Under the pieces are notes generated by a model that had not been told where the DNA came from, made no database searches, and saw only the letters and a program-made list of their open reading frames with translations. Positions 1 to 11,816 of a DNA stretch of 64,000 nt are shown piece by piece. Made by a program: the position numbers and the translations under genes. Positions within the stretch are counted from its first letter, which is position 1; each line of letters begins with the position of its first letter. This DNA is from Rotaria macrura (lineage: Eukaryota > Rotifera > Eurotatoria > Philodinida > Philodinidae): the NCBI GenBank assembly GCA_900239685.1, contig OENT01000009.1, forward strand, positions 311,527 to 375,526, given 5' to 3'.

Positions 1-766
1 CAATCAGTCTACAATCTAGTCTGATTGACCCTAGTACAAGATAATCGAACATATTGTGTCCTCTTCTCTCGCATTTTAAATGAGTTGACGCAAGAAAAAT
101 CTCATGAATTTCTGAATTCATTGTTGTCTCACGATCTGATGCCTTCCATCATTTTCGGTAGGTTTTTACTTCTTTTGATGTTTGCCGCGACGGTTAACAT
201 TCAGTGTTATTGTTATTTAAAAAAAGGAGAAAAAATACTCATCAATCAGACTGACGCCCTTTACCAACCCTACAATTTCTCTAGATATTCTCGGACGACT
301 ACCTATGGATATCTATCAATATATATGTATATTCATATATAAACTTGATGACATAAGTTATATACAAGTTTGAAAGATTACATGACACATGTATATATAC
401 ACATATAAATATAAAGGCTTGAGTATATATAACAATAATCATGTTGTGCGTTTTATTTCGCACCAACTTGCAATTAAACTCGATCAAAATGATATACTCC
501 TTGGTGTTATTGTAGAGCCAAAAAAGAAAAAATGAAGAAACAGAGAGAGAGAGAGAGGGGGGAGGTAGAGGAAGGAGAAACGAAGAGAGTATGTTATGTC
601 TGTTCTTCAAGAAAATGAACTTTCAATAGCCAGCAGTTGCGTCTGAACCAGAAAGAAAGAGAACAAGCAATTTTCTACTATTCGTCCTGCTTCATCATCA
701 TCATCATCATCATCATCTCACTCTTCTCAATGTCTTTAGTAGATCGATGCAAGTGACCCTATACAG
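1..766. other. Left edge: possible partial exon, then low-complexity sequence
   Basis: A stretch at about 37-159 is open on the + strand, preceded by an AG and followed by GTAGGT, and its translation (containing NELTQEKSHEFLNSLLS) looks protein-like. It does not join in frame to the gene at 767, so I do not call it. The rest is AT-rich, with a GA-rich tract at about 541-560 and a (TCA)n microsatellite at about 692-717. No other gene is visible. Confidence 0.35.
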
Positions 767-2293
767 ATGGCCGGTGGCTACGAATGTCAACGTTGTTCCC
801 AATTACCGCCTCCACCTCCAATATTTACTATCGGTCCACCACCAAATATATTATCAATTGAAGTTCGTTGTTCATTAAGTTCATTATCACCATCAGCAAT
901 TGAAAACAAGAGAAGTACTTCATCATCATCATCATCTTTATCAATCGCTTTGGGAATTATAATCGCTTTTCTTATCACATTTAGTACTATTGTCTTGATC
1001 AAGTAAGTAAACATTTCCTATTCTCAAATTGTTCATTAAAGTCTCTCAGGTGTCAAAAAACGTGATTTGATTTCCATAATGAACAAATGACACTCATCTC
1101 TATTGTGAAATAATCATATATATATATGAACACACGCACTCATTTGTCTTTCTCAGCAGGATATTGAAAGTCATGATTTATATATCTGCATAGCACGTAC
1201 ATATTGTTTATTCGAATAGAATAGACGATGGCAAAATATTGATCCAATTTGTCCTATACGCGTGTATGAACGTACGTGCTGAATAAACATACGAGATATA
1301 TACAGATGATAACATGCTTGTTATCGATAAATGATGAGAACAAGAATGTTGTTATGTATCAAACATTCGTTGGAAACATGTTTCTGTTATTTTTTTTAGT
1401 TTTCTTATTATAACAGTAGTTATTGTTTTTTTTTCTTTTCTTAGAAAACGACTAATTAAACGACGACACAAATCCAAAACAAGATTTGATAATCCAATGA
1501 AGGTCAGATCTTCTTCATCAGTCAGATTCAATAAACATCATCAACATAATAATAGTCATCATCAAAATCGGACAGTAAGTCTTCTCATGACATCGAATGG
1601 ACTAGTACAAGCAGCAAAAAAAAGCATATGTAGTACTTTCTTATCATACGAGAGGGGTGTGAATCTTTATGAATCTATCATGCAAGGGTAATCAGATAGA
1701 CAGAGAGGCAGACATTCAAAAAATTAGAACAGCTGACCAACTTTTGAATTATTTTTGCCTATGGCGAGATAAACAGCAAGCCATATATACATACAAAGAT
1801 TCATCTAAATAATGTTTTTCATTTTCAATTTTAGAATTTTATTCCATTGTTAAGTGAAAGTTGTAGTAGTGATCAAACATCAAGTACACCACCCAATGAG
1901 TGTCCTTGTACGAATGGTATGATTGAACCCTTTTTAACTTGTGATCTACATCATGAATATGAACAAATAAAATGTGATGATTCATTATCTGAATCATTGC
2001 ATTACTATTGTCTTATCTATTGTCGTCAATGTGCAAATTATCATCCGACATCATCATCTTCGTCAAGTTCACCATCGTTATGTCCACGACCGAATTTCGT
2101 TCGACCACATTATTTACCTTTATCTACTAATCCAACTTGTCAACATCACTGCTCATGCTATCATCGAACATATTATCAACGAAACGATAATCGTTTTTTT
2201 GAACTGCAACCAATGTTGATGACAAGAATTGATAAGACTAGTGATGATTCAAATAATCATTTGAAATTTATTGAAGAAACATCACCAACTTAA
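767..2293 (+). CDS. Single-pass membrane protein, three exons, unknown function
   Basis: I join exons 767-1002, 1445-1574 and 1835-2293. The frame is kept across both GTAAGT donors and TTAG acceptors and ends at a TAA, giving about 274 residues. The N-terminal part is proline-rich (two proline runs) and serine-rich. One strongly hydrophobic segment spans about residues 58-78 and is followed at once by a basic stretch (KKRLIKRR). The roughly 190-residue tail is His- and Ser-rich with many cysteines (CPC, HCSC). No signal peptide is visible at this Met. An AG lies just before the ATG, so an upstream exon with a signal sequence could exist. I do not recognise the family. The topology (N-terminus outside, basic side inside) is inferred from the positive-inside rule. 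Confidence 0.6.
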
Positions 2294-5275
2294 ACTACAA
2301 TGATTGGTTTTCAATCATTGTAGTGTTTTTTCTAGCCCCGTGATTCTTTGTTCGTCTGTATTTATATGTGCTCTGTTTTCTAAGACCGAAAAAAAAGACT
2401 CGCGCTTGTCAAACACAACAGATGGTACACAGTGGCTGAAGTTTTGAAAAGGATACGATGATTCTTCATTTAAAATTAAACGAAAAATGTATTTGAGTAG
2501 ATGCTTCTTGTAAATTACACAATTAAACACGACGATAAACTAGAAAGCAGATACAAAACTACACGAAAAAATACCTAGTTTTCTTATTGCTCAGCTATGC
2601 ATTGACCATTGAAAATGATTTCATAGTTTCACCTTGGTTTTACTTGCGAAGAAGTTACGAATATTGAACTAATGTATTTGCCGTGTCAGCAAAAGATAAC
2701 TACCGATAGTTCCGATTTAAAATGACATCAAAATATACACGTATATGCCAAATGTTAATGTGTCTCTCTCTATTCGTTTTTCTGCCGTTTACAGAAAAAT
2801 ATTCTCAAATGATATGAAAGATTGTATGCTGTTGGATCACGTTAATAATTGATTTTATTCAAAATCTCGAATACCCAGAAAAAAAATAAAGCCAATGATC
2901 GAAAAATGTATCCTCTTCGATCGAGAAAAAAACGCATGCTTAGAAAACAAATCATGTTTAATAGTTCGATTAAAATAAACATCTGCCGTCTCAGTCTGTT
3001 TTCAAAATGTAATTTCAATCATGAAATTAACCGTGAAAACTTTATTTTCTACTAGGTTATCATTTTTCAAGCAATTTCTTCTCATATCAATTATAAAATT
3101 AAACGATGATACGACTTTTGACAAAACACTTAAAATGTTTTTCCTAATGAAAATGACATAAGAGTGAACTGTTTGCTTCGTTACTCCGATAGGCCCTGTT
3201 GAGATGATCACGCCAAGAAGTTAATCAAAAATTTTATTTTGATACAAAATGACAAAATTCTAGCTCTTTGATAGAATTCTTCATTAAAAAACCTCTTCTA
3301 TGCTCGGTAAGATGATAGGTGTGAGTGGACGCCAATTCCTTTCTCCCCTGTAGCTAATCACACCCACACCAACACTAAAGTCTAGTGAACAAGGATACCA
3401 CAGTTTTCGATATAAAATAGTTGAGAAAGATCGATGCTATCCATAGCTCTGACAGATGACTGATATGATTCAGATTTGTCCCACTCAATAACTTCTTAGT
3501 CAGTGTAATATCGTACAGGGTATCTGAGATAAGCATTTATTCCATGTCTGACAGTGTGAAGGCTCGAACATAGCACTTCAGTAAGTATTACGATCATGTA
3601 TCGTAAACATCGGATAATCGATTTTTATACCGTTTTAAAGCCTTTACTGATCGTATGCGATACAATAAAGTTAGCGAATGTAATCATCGTTCTGAGTTGA
3701 CATTTCCATAGCATTTGAATCTGTCAATGTTTCAGAGAACATTGATATGAATGTGGTCAGTATTTTCCGTCGTCGCATATGTCAGAATAGCTCTTACAGA
3801 GCTGAACGAGTATGGAATATTTCCAGTGCGAGTTTCTCGAAGGTCACACTTCAATTTACTGTAGTATAGAAAACATTTTATTTAGAATACTTAAGACTTG
3901 TGTATGAAAACGGGCATCTCGAAATTTTCCTGCAGCTGAGGATGTGTACCGGCCAGCTAGATGCTCACCACTATTTGGTAACCGTTTTAAAACTAGAACT
4001 GATATCTACTGGCAATGATGATAGTTAGTAATCATAGATTAGCAATGGCAGTAAATATCAATGGATAGACACTGCACATCTACTCAGTTGAAGAGAACAG
4101 TTAGTTAGAATAGGTGCTCATCGGACTTAAGGTCTAGCTGATTAGTTCGAACTATCCCTGATATATAGTAGTTGCTCTGTTTCATACAAAAAAGTAGACT
4201 GATAGTTTTTGAATAACTGATATTATGGGAACAAAGTGATCTTCCATTCTTACAACTCAGAAGATTAGACTCCAGCCAATGATCTTATATTACATTGAAT
4301 TTGTCTATCAGATATATATATCAGCATGATGCGTTACTGTAACTTTCCGAAATCCATAGAATCTTTTGAGATTACATTGAAAATTTGTTTAGCAGATAGG
4401 TTTTAAAAACCAAGTGTTTCATATGGAATGATTTAAATCGCAGGTTTTTATCTTGTATTGTTTGGAGAGGAGATCGATTTTACTAGAAATACTTCCGAGT
4501 TTCTGAAGAACTATATCACAATACTCAATATTGATCGACCTCTTTAATGTTGAATAGTGATCAAATGTTCGGCATTGAGTGAAACCATGACTCCCCAATG
4601 TTCAGTCTAGTGGAATAAGATGTATTCTCGTTTCTTTTCTATCAAAAATCATTTAAAGAATACCAATTTCCTTTTTGTTTCAATTTGGCTAATAATAGTA
4701 CACAATTCAAGGCAGAGAAGAAAGCCTTATCTTTCTTAAGAACTTATTTCATTTCATATCTTATTTACCTTGTAAAGCTTCGAATGTCTGTAAAATACGA
4801 TTGATATACTGTGCAGTTTCTTGAGCAATACTCGATTAAGCACCCATTATTTCTATTAGATTAACACTAAATAAATAAAGTGAACTAATTAATAATAATC
4901 TATAAAAAAAAGTTGTAACTATAGATAAATGTTGAGAAATAGTAAATTGAAGTAGATTTTCCATACCGTCTGTTGCTTAATGGGTGAGAAGTTATTTCTT
5001 TTTTCACAATAACTCTCTTTAGCGTTTTAAGAAATGTGAACGGAACCCCATGTATATTGTGCCAATAAAAAGAAGACAGAATTCTACACAGTACAAGTCT
5101 TCTGTCCGTTCTTGTTTCGTTTTATTTCAACGTAATATTCGACAATTATGGCGGAAAAACTTAATGTGAAAAGTCTTCTTAATTTCAAATTGAAATAACT
5201 GAATATTCTAGTATGACAGCAATTATCTTGAATATACTAAATACGCTTTTATCAACAATCGACATTTCGAAAGTC
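2294..5275. other. Intergenic, no gene seen
   Basis: About 3 kb with only short spurious ORFs. Nothing resembles a protein family and I see no clear repeat. Base composition is somewhat less AT-rich at 3300-4100 than in the flanks, but no long frame is open there. Confidence 0.5.
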
Positions 5276-5586
5276 ATCCAAGAAGAAAGATCCGACTGAT
5301 GGATCCCGTCGGACCCAATCGGAAAACTATTGGATTTCATCGGATCCGACAGGAATTTGTTGGAAACTGGCGGAATCCTTGGTATCGGATTCCAATAGGA
5401 AGCTGTCAGATATTGGAAAGTGTCTGAATGACAGCGGTTCCTGTCAGAATGCTGGGATCCCAACACTTTCCGACATCCGAAAACTTCCCATCGGAATCCA
5501 ATACCAATGATTCCGATAACTTCCGACAGGATCCAGTTGTTATTCTTGGTATCCGATAGAATCATATGGGGCAGTGTCACCCTGGG
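5276..5586. mobile_element. GGATCC-type CCCAGG foldback element, diverged copy
   Basis: This stretch is built from TCGGATCCGA/ATCGGAT-like motifs on both strands. It ends on the right with CCTGGG followed by CA, and on the left begins TCCAAG preceded by CA, giving a candidate 2-bp target duplication (CA). The left terminus has two mismatches to CCCAGG, so the boundary is provisional. It relates in motif content to the elements at 5799 and 10174. Confidence 0.5.
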
Positions 5587-5798
5587 CACGGAACAAAAAT
5601 ATGATTTTTAGTCAATCAAGAATTATTCTTACATTTAAACTTAATCTAGAAATGTTAATTGTACTGAGAAGAAGTTTAATTTCGCGGGTATATTATAATC
5701 TTAGAGTAAAAGATCGAATAATACATTCTAGATGATGTTTATATAATCAATGGGAAAAACAACAGCTTTTTTTCCTACAAAGTAAACTTATTCAACAA

Positions 5799-6157
5799 CC
5801 CAGGAGAATCATTCCGATCAATGGATCCGATCGGATCCGATAGGCATCCGATCATGTTTCTATCGGAGTTTCTCTTATCCGATGAAATCCCATCGGATTC
5901 CTGGTTGCGATCCGAGATTCGGATCCCTAGTGTTGGACTTTATCGAATCCTACTGTCGGAATCCGATTGGATTTCATCGTATGATAAAACAGGCCTCCAC
6001 TGTTGGGTTTAAATGCTTATTCATACTCAAATAAGAAAATAGGTTTCTTCCGTCGGATCCGTTACTGTTTCCACAATCCGGATTCCCATAAGATTTCATC
6101 GGATCGTAGGATCCGATCGGACTCGATCGGATTCGGTATAGGATTCATTCAACTGGG
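5799..6157. mobile_element. GGATCC-type CCCAGG foldback element
   Basis: The left end is CCCAGGAGAATCATTCC and the right end is GAATTC-poor sequence closing in ACTGGG. The flanking dinucleotide is AA on both sides (candidate 2-bp target duplication). The interior is full of ATCCGAT/ATCGGAT motifs, and the two halves are partly reverse-complementary. It is closely similar to 10174-10814 after the nested insertion there is removed. It has no coding capacity; ORFs across it are incidental. Confidence 0.7.
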
Positions 6158-6229
6158 AAGTGGTTCAATAGTTTTTCTCATTCAAGGAATTTTATCTGCT
6201 TGAAAAGAAAGTAATTCTTAAATTCATTG

Positions 6230-6574
6230 CCCAGGTCGACGATGACGGACTTCGTATACGGCTGTAAACGACCGTATACGCTCCCCACACGACCGTAAAC
6301 GGTCGTATTATAGCGTTTTACATGTTCCAGTATTACGGTCGTATATCGACGTGTCGTATATGGACGAATACGATCGTATATGGAGGAATACGGTGGAAAA
6401 TGGAAACCGTTTACGGATTTTGTATACGAGGACTATAAACGATCGTTTTACTCTCCGTATATCGTCGTATTCCCCCGTATACGACACGGAGATATACGAT
6501 CGTAATACTGGACCATGTATTTTGCCGTATTCCTCCGTATACGGTCGTTTACGGCCGTGCTTGTTCGACCTGGG
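6230..6574. mobile_element. CGTATACG-type CCCAGG foldback element
   Basis: A 345-bp element with terminal inverted repeats CCCAGGTCGAC and GTTCGACCTGGG (rc CCCAGGTCGAAC), flanked by TG on both sides. The interior is made of CGTATACG, CGTAAACGGTCG and similar motifs. The left half aligns to the reverse complement of the right half along most of its length, for example GTCCAGTATTACG-like blocks in both arms. ORFs on both strands across it are by-products of this symmetry. It is a non-autonomous foldback/MITE-like element; the superfamily is unknown. Confidence 0.75.
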
Positions 6575-6962
6575 TGGATTCATTGAAAGATTATTTCCTT
6601 TCAAGAAAAATATAAATAATCAAAAATAAACTTCTATCCTCAAGGAAAATGAGTTGGTGAACACATTGAAGACATTCTACTCGTACACTATCTTTTACAA
6701 AATGTGTTGCTTCATCTATTGGTTGAATAATCTAATTATAAATCAATCCCAATCTGTTGGACAAGCCTACCTTCTCTTCAATATTTTACTAGAGCATTCA
6801 TACATCTGAAACGAAGTATAAAAAAATGATTTCATATATTCATTTCTAACACCTTTAAAAAAACCAAGAGGCAAATTGTCATTGATGCGGGTGTGAGTGT
6901 GGGGTAAGACTGATTTTAAATCAATATATGCACATATGAAGTTGGCTTATAGATAAATTAAT

Positions 6963-7511
6963 ACCATGTCGTGAGAATCGCCGTGATTTTTGCGATTTCC
7001 TAAAAAATTGACGTAAAATCGTGATTTATCGTAATCAGCGATTATATCAGATTTTATCACGATTATGGGAGAAGAGCTGATTTTTATAAATCATTGATAA
7101 ATCACGGCAATCATTCGTTCACCGTTTTGTTATGATTTCACAGGGATATATAAACAACGCCGTTCAATGCATAATAAATAAGTTTCCGAAATATTCTTTT
7201 GTGATAAATTATTTTTTGGCTATGTTGAATCAAGGGAATGCCAATCTGGATCCAAGATCTGGAGAGGACAACAATGAAGTGGTCTGATGAGAATCGAATT
7301 CGCTCACGATCGGACAGATCGAAGGATCTGATAGACCTAAGAATAAAAAAATTAAATTAAATTTACAAAAAATCCAAATACATGTCGCCAAAAGAACCAA
7401 TGAAATAGTAGAGAATATCAGTAAACAGGCGGCTAATATTGCAAAAAATCACGATTTATCGTAAAAATCGCTGAAATAATCGAGAAAAATCGGCGATTCT
7501 CATGACATGGG
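6963..7511. mobile_element. Inverted-repeat element with CCCATGTC ends
   Basis: The left end reads ACCATGTCGTGAGAATCGCC and the right end is its near reverse complement, ending GGCGATTCTCATGACATGGG. AT-rich ATCGTGATT/AATCACGAT motifs follow inward from both ends for about 70 bp. The middle is unrelated unique sequence. The CCCATGTC ends resemble the CCCAGGTC ends of neighbouring elements. The target duplication is unclear (TA or AT/TA). No transposase ORF. Confidence 0.6.
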
Positions 7512-9059
7512 TAGGTGTAAGTGTTTTGTTTTTGTATCAAGATGCATATGAAAAATAAAATAAATGAAATAATCTTTCTTTTCCATATGGTGCTTCTTTA
7601 TTCTCTTTTTTAAAGATATTACTTCATTTGAATATCACATATAAACGCTACACACAAAAAGAGCATACATATAAACATTATACACATAAACATCATATAG
7701 TATTAGTGTACACAAATACAGCACATGAGGACAACACACAAACACTGTTTTCTTCAATTTTTAAACGCATAACAATAGTTGAACTTACTGTTAGCGAGAT
7801 ATATTTTTCGATTCCATCAACAAGAATGCAAAGATACACAAGAAAAGTTTTTATCTTCAGCAATTTTTGTACGAGCGTGGGTTGCGTGTACACCTCACTA
7901 GAAACTTCACTGATAAAAATTGCAATCCAAGTAGTAATCTTCTATCAAGAATCAAGTTAAATGCGATACAGTTAAAAATAACTTAAGAGCATCGGAAATT
8001 CTTCACACAACCACCAATGCATAATAAAAGTTGATATATTTGAGCAAGTGGTACTGGTTGAGTTCGAGCGGGTATGAGTGTCATTGTAGATATGAGCATC
8101 AATCTTGTTGTGGGTCTAGATGTGAACGTAGGGGTGGGTGTGAGTATTTGTGAATGTGGGTGTGTGATTGTGGATACGGATGTAGATCTAAGTGTGCCTG
8201 AGTGTTGGGGTGGGCGTGCATGGAGCGGGTATGGTTGTGGGCCTCGATGAGGGTGGAGCAAGGTGTTGAGAGAAGACCTATATACCTTCACACACATATC
8301 CATCTATCACAATCGTATACTTCCGATGTATAGCTTCATTATTCATGGCCACACAAAGTGATTTTCCTTTGAATATATTATATTACGCTCGTCGTGTAAG
8401 AAAAAGAAAGAACGCAAAATTCTTATTTTTCATCGTGCATGTTTTCGCGTAGAGAAAACACGTGATTAAAATGGTCAAGTGTTATATCCTACATATATCT
8501 GCTACAAAGGCAACATGGTACTTCTTAAGATTCATGGCGTCTTCATCCGATTGGTCTTGTGAATAAGAAGAAACAAAGAAATTCGAATGGATGGGAAAAG
8601 GAAGAAGGGAAAAATGTCGAAAACAAGAATATGAGATGAAAATGAATATGTAATATTGAATTGCGGGTGAGAGAGGCTTGTACTTCAATATACTCTCGTT
8701 TTCGACATTTCTATCCATCTACTTTTGTATTGATTTTATATTCGACATTTTTCCCTTTCGATATTTTTCCTTTCTTCCTTTTTCCATCATACCAGAAATT
8801 CTATAGGCTCATCTCATGCTCGCTGGTAATTTTTACGACTTCGCAGTGGTTTATTCTCCATTATCTACTCTCGATGAATTGAATATTCGACATTGGAATG
8901 AATTAGCTTCAACTACAGAAGAAGCTACTTATTTATGTGAACCCCTCGGTTAATTATATGTTTATCCTACTGAACTATACCCCCAAAAAAGCACAATAGC
9001 AGGAACCTGAGTACCCGTGCGTATTCAAAACATAATTGGAAGTGCCATCGTCGTACATA
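7512..9059. other. Intergenic with a TG/GTGGG-rich tract and a small inverted repeat
   Basis: At about 8060-8265 the + strand is a degenerate array of GTGGG, GGTGTG and GTGAGT-like units, a minisatellite-like tract. At 8590-8632 and 8739-8789 there are short inverted repeats sharing GGGAAAAATGTCGAAAA-like sequence. No gene is supported; ORFs on either strand of the TG tract are low-complexity. Confidence 0.5.
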
Positions 9060-10173
9060 CACTGAAAAAAAATAAAGTGTCACACAATACCTTCGAGGTT
9101 TCGTCAAGTTTTACTGTATTATATCAATGTACGTAGGATCATACGAAACCTGTAAGAGGTTTAGCAATATCCAGGGTTTTGAGAAATTCTTTATACAGTT
9201 TTAAAATATAAAACTTTTTCGTCCTGAACCCTTTGAAATTTGCGTTACCCCTGAGGTTCGGTCAAAAATCCTTTTGAGTTTCGCATTCAAAACGTTTTGT
9301 AAATATTCTTTCGTGTAGAATTAGGATTACGAACTTCGTAATACGAAGTTACCATTACCAAGTCATTACGTTACCAAGTAGCTGGTAATTTATCCGTTAC
9401 TAGTTATGTGCTTATGGCAAAAGGCGGCAACGAGTTACTGGGTAACGAGTTGACCAACTCCTTTAATAAGCATGAAAAAAGGCTTTAAGAAAAGTTACGA
9501 AATTCTATAAAGTTCGACCAAATTATATCAGGCTCGGAGAATCCATTTGTGAAATCTCTATTTCAAAGATTTTCAGTTCAAAGTTTTTGAGAAAAATATT
9601 TTTTTTCCACAAAAGTTTGAAATTTTTCATTGAAATTATTGTTTTTCTCACGAAACCTGTTTCTGCATTCAGAGATAGATTTTTAAAAAGGATGAGTACA
9701 AGTGAAAATAATAAAAATTTCTGTATCAGAGTCAGATTCCGTGAGCCTAACTTGCTTTAGTCAAAAATTTTAGAATTTCTTTTTTCTCGTGAAAACTTAC
9801 TTTGCTGAAAATTGGAGGGTTCGTTGATTCATTCGCTCCGATACCGTTACCGGGTAACTGGTAAGGAGAATATTACCCGTTACGTGATGAAATATTCCAT
9901 TTCTAGATAGATCAGTTGTCAGGTGAGCAGATAATAATGGTGAGTTCAATTTTGATAGTTAAAACCTGTTGAAATATTTTATTTTTATTTAGATCAGTTG
10001 TCAGATGAACAAGTAAGAATGGTGAGCTTATGATTTTAGAAGTTACAACAAGATGAAACGTTCTTTTTCTATTTAGATCAAACATCTCATGTCGATCGTT
10101 TCGCCCACCTGAATCTGGAGGAACTCGCAGAAAAAAATGCCTGAAAATTGCATTATTCTGTAAAAATAGACAT

Positions 10174-10814
10174 CTCAGGAGGATCATTCCAACCGTTGGA
10201 TTCGATCATGTTTCTATCGGGGTTTCTCTTATCCGACGAAATCCCATCGGATTCCTGGTTGCGATCCGAGATTCGGATCCCTAGTGTTGGACTTTATCGA
10301 ATCCTACTGTCGGAATCCGATTGGATTTCATCATATGATAAAACAGGCCTCCCCAGGTCGAAAACTCTGACACAAGATCTTATGAACAACATACAAGATC
10401 TTGGAATATGGGTGAAATCTGACAAGAATCTGACAAAAAATCGTCGTCTCTGAGATCTTGCATCAGATCTCACAGTCAGATTCTGGAAAGATCTTATAAA
10501 TGTGTATGATCTTTCAAGAATCTGAATGTCTGATCTGATGCAAGATCTCAGAGACTACGATTTTCACACGATTTTTCGTCTGATCTTACAAGATCATACA
10601 AGATCAGATGCAGAATCTTATCAGATCTTAACATCTGGTTGTTTGCCCTGGGTCCACTATTGGGATTAAATGCTGATTCGTACACAAATAAGACAATAGG
10701 TTTCTTTCGTCGGATCCGTTACTGTTTCCACAACCCGGATTCCCATAAGATTTCATCGGATCGTAGGATCTGATCGGATCCGATCGGATCTGGTATTGGA
10801 TTCATTCACCTGGG
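10174..10814. mobile_element. GGATCC-type CCCAGG foldback element containing a nested element
   Basis: The left end is CTCAGGAGGATCATTCC and the right end is GATTCATTCACCTGGG, with AT flanking both sides as a 2-bp target duplication. Once 10352-10652 is removed it is closely similar to 5799-6157, sharing long stretches such as the block around TAGTGTTGGACTTTATCG. It is the host of the AGATCT-type element described next. Confidence 0.75.
10352..10652. mobile_element. AGATCT-type CCCAGG foldback element nested in the previous one
   Basis: The 301-bp insertion begins CCCAGGTCGAAAACTC and ends TTGCCCTGGG, flanked on both sides by TC. The related copy at 5799-6157 has the uninterrupted site (GCCTCCACTGTTGGG), so the insertion and its 2-bp duplication are seen directly. 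The interior consists of CAAGATCTTG/TAAGATCTTA motifs. It folds almost completely on itself: TCTCTGAGATCTTGCATCAG on one side has its near complement on the other. Confidence 0.8.
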
Positions 10815-11409
10815 ATGGTGTTGCTGGAACGTGGAAGTAGTCTCCTGGCCACAAACTTTCCTGATTTTTTCTAGTGATTTCCGACTATGTTGGTGTGCGT
10901 TTCCGGAAGAAGAGGCACAAATCATGGGAAAACAGTTGGGAACTTTTTTGGCCTTAATATTGCTTCCATGTTCCAACGATATCATGTGTTTCTCTTTAGG
11001 ATACAGTGATTCGCTCTTACTTTTCTGCCGGTTTTCACGGGACCCGGTTCTTTTTTAGAAAGTGGGAGCTTTTGGCATTGAATGCTGATGGAAAAATACT
11101 TTCTCAATGGAACATAGCATTAGGGGAAACTTGCATTCATTGTTGAATTGTGAATTGTAAAGAACTTCAAGTACGAAAGGCTCGCTATCAGCTATTAAAA
11201 ACTAAGACCTTTTACGAAACCTCAAAGGGTTTCGAGTGGCACTTTTTTTTCTTTCAGTGCATGATGCAACAATCTTATATTGTTAAAAAAAATTCTGTGT
11301 GTGATGTTTGCGTGGAAGATTTTGTAATTATAAATCGACATAGCTCAGTAATATGAATTCCAATCATCAGTCCATATATTTTATTCCGCACGACGATTTA
11401 CAGTGGTGA

Positions 11410-11816
11410 ATGGCACCCATAGATGTCCAATCGCGGTTGACTAGCTGCCTGCCACCGAGGTTTGTGAAAAATTTCTGCCGCGACGCTACAGTGGCGCCAC
11501 GTATAAAAACAGAGCCGCTGCCACTGCATTAAAAATTATACAAAATCTACTTTTTCACAAAAAATAGGGAATATATATGTTATAGTGTTAACAATTCCTG
11601 TTTGATGAAATGTTAATGTAAAAAGAGATGAGAAATAGCAATAATCCTTTCGAAAAACAGTAGATTCATTCTTTTTATAGGGTCTAGAGATTTTCAGCGC
11701 GACTGAAAATCTGCCGCTACCGCTATGAGATTTTGAAAAAAGTACCACTGGCGCCACGGCGGTAGCGGCAGCGGCGCGGCGGTGGCAGTACCGCCATGGA
11801 CATCTATGATGGCACC
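11410..11816. mobile_element. hAT-like MITE with 8-bp target duplication
   Basis: The terminal inverted repeats CATAGATGTCC (from 11418) and GGACATCTATG (to 11808) bound a 391-bp element. Both sides carry the exact octamer ATGGCACC (11410-11417 and 11809-11816), a perfect 8-bp target duplication. The interior has GC-rich GGCGCCAC/GCGGTAGCGGCAG motifs near both ends and AT-rich DNA between. No coding potential. Eight-bp duplications are typical of hAT-superfamily elements; the superfamily call is inference. Confidence 0.8.

Larger units (their letters stand above)
9060..11259. mobile_element. Putative 2.2-kb inverted-repeat element hosting nested insertions
   Basis: The left end begins CACTGAAAAAAAATAAAGTG and continues with GAGGTTTCGT. 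The right end is the imperfect reverse complement (CACTGAAAG..., then GAGGTTTCGT), about 45 bp similar at roughly 80 percent by eye. Inside are GTTAC/GTAAC motif clusters (about 9330-9480 and 9840-9890) and the nested CCCAGG elements at 10174-10814. I could not find a convincing target duplication or a transposase, so this may be a non-autonomous or degraded element. Confidence 0.45.

Noticed and set aside
5185-6203. ORFs of 63-134 codons within GGATCC-rich sequence
   Set aside because: Repetitive ATCCGAT motifs create open frames rich in Ser/Ile/Asp; they lie in mobile elements and differ between copies.
6308-6629. Overlapping 92-98 codon ORFs on both strands across 6308-6629
   Set aside because: They are a by-product of the palindromic CGTATACG motif array inside a foldback element; both strands read similarly.
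7983-8303. 106-codon minus-strand ORF over the TG-rich tract
   Set aside because: Low-complexity Pro/His/Thr translation of a degenerate repeat.
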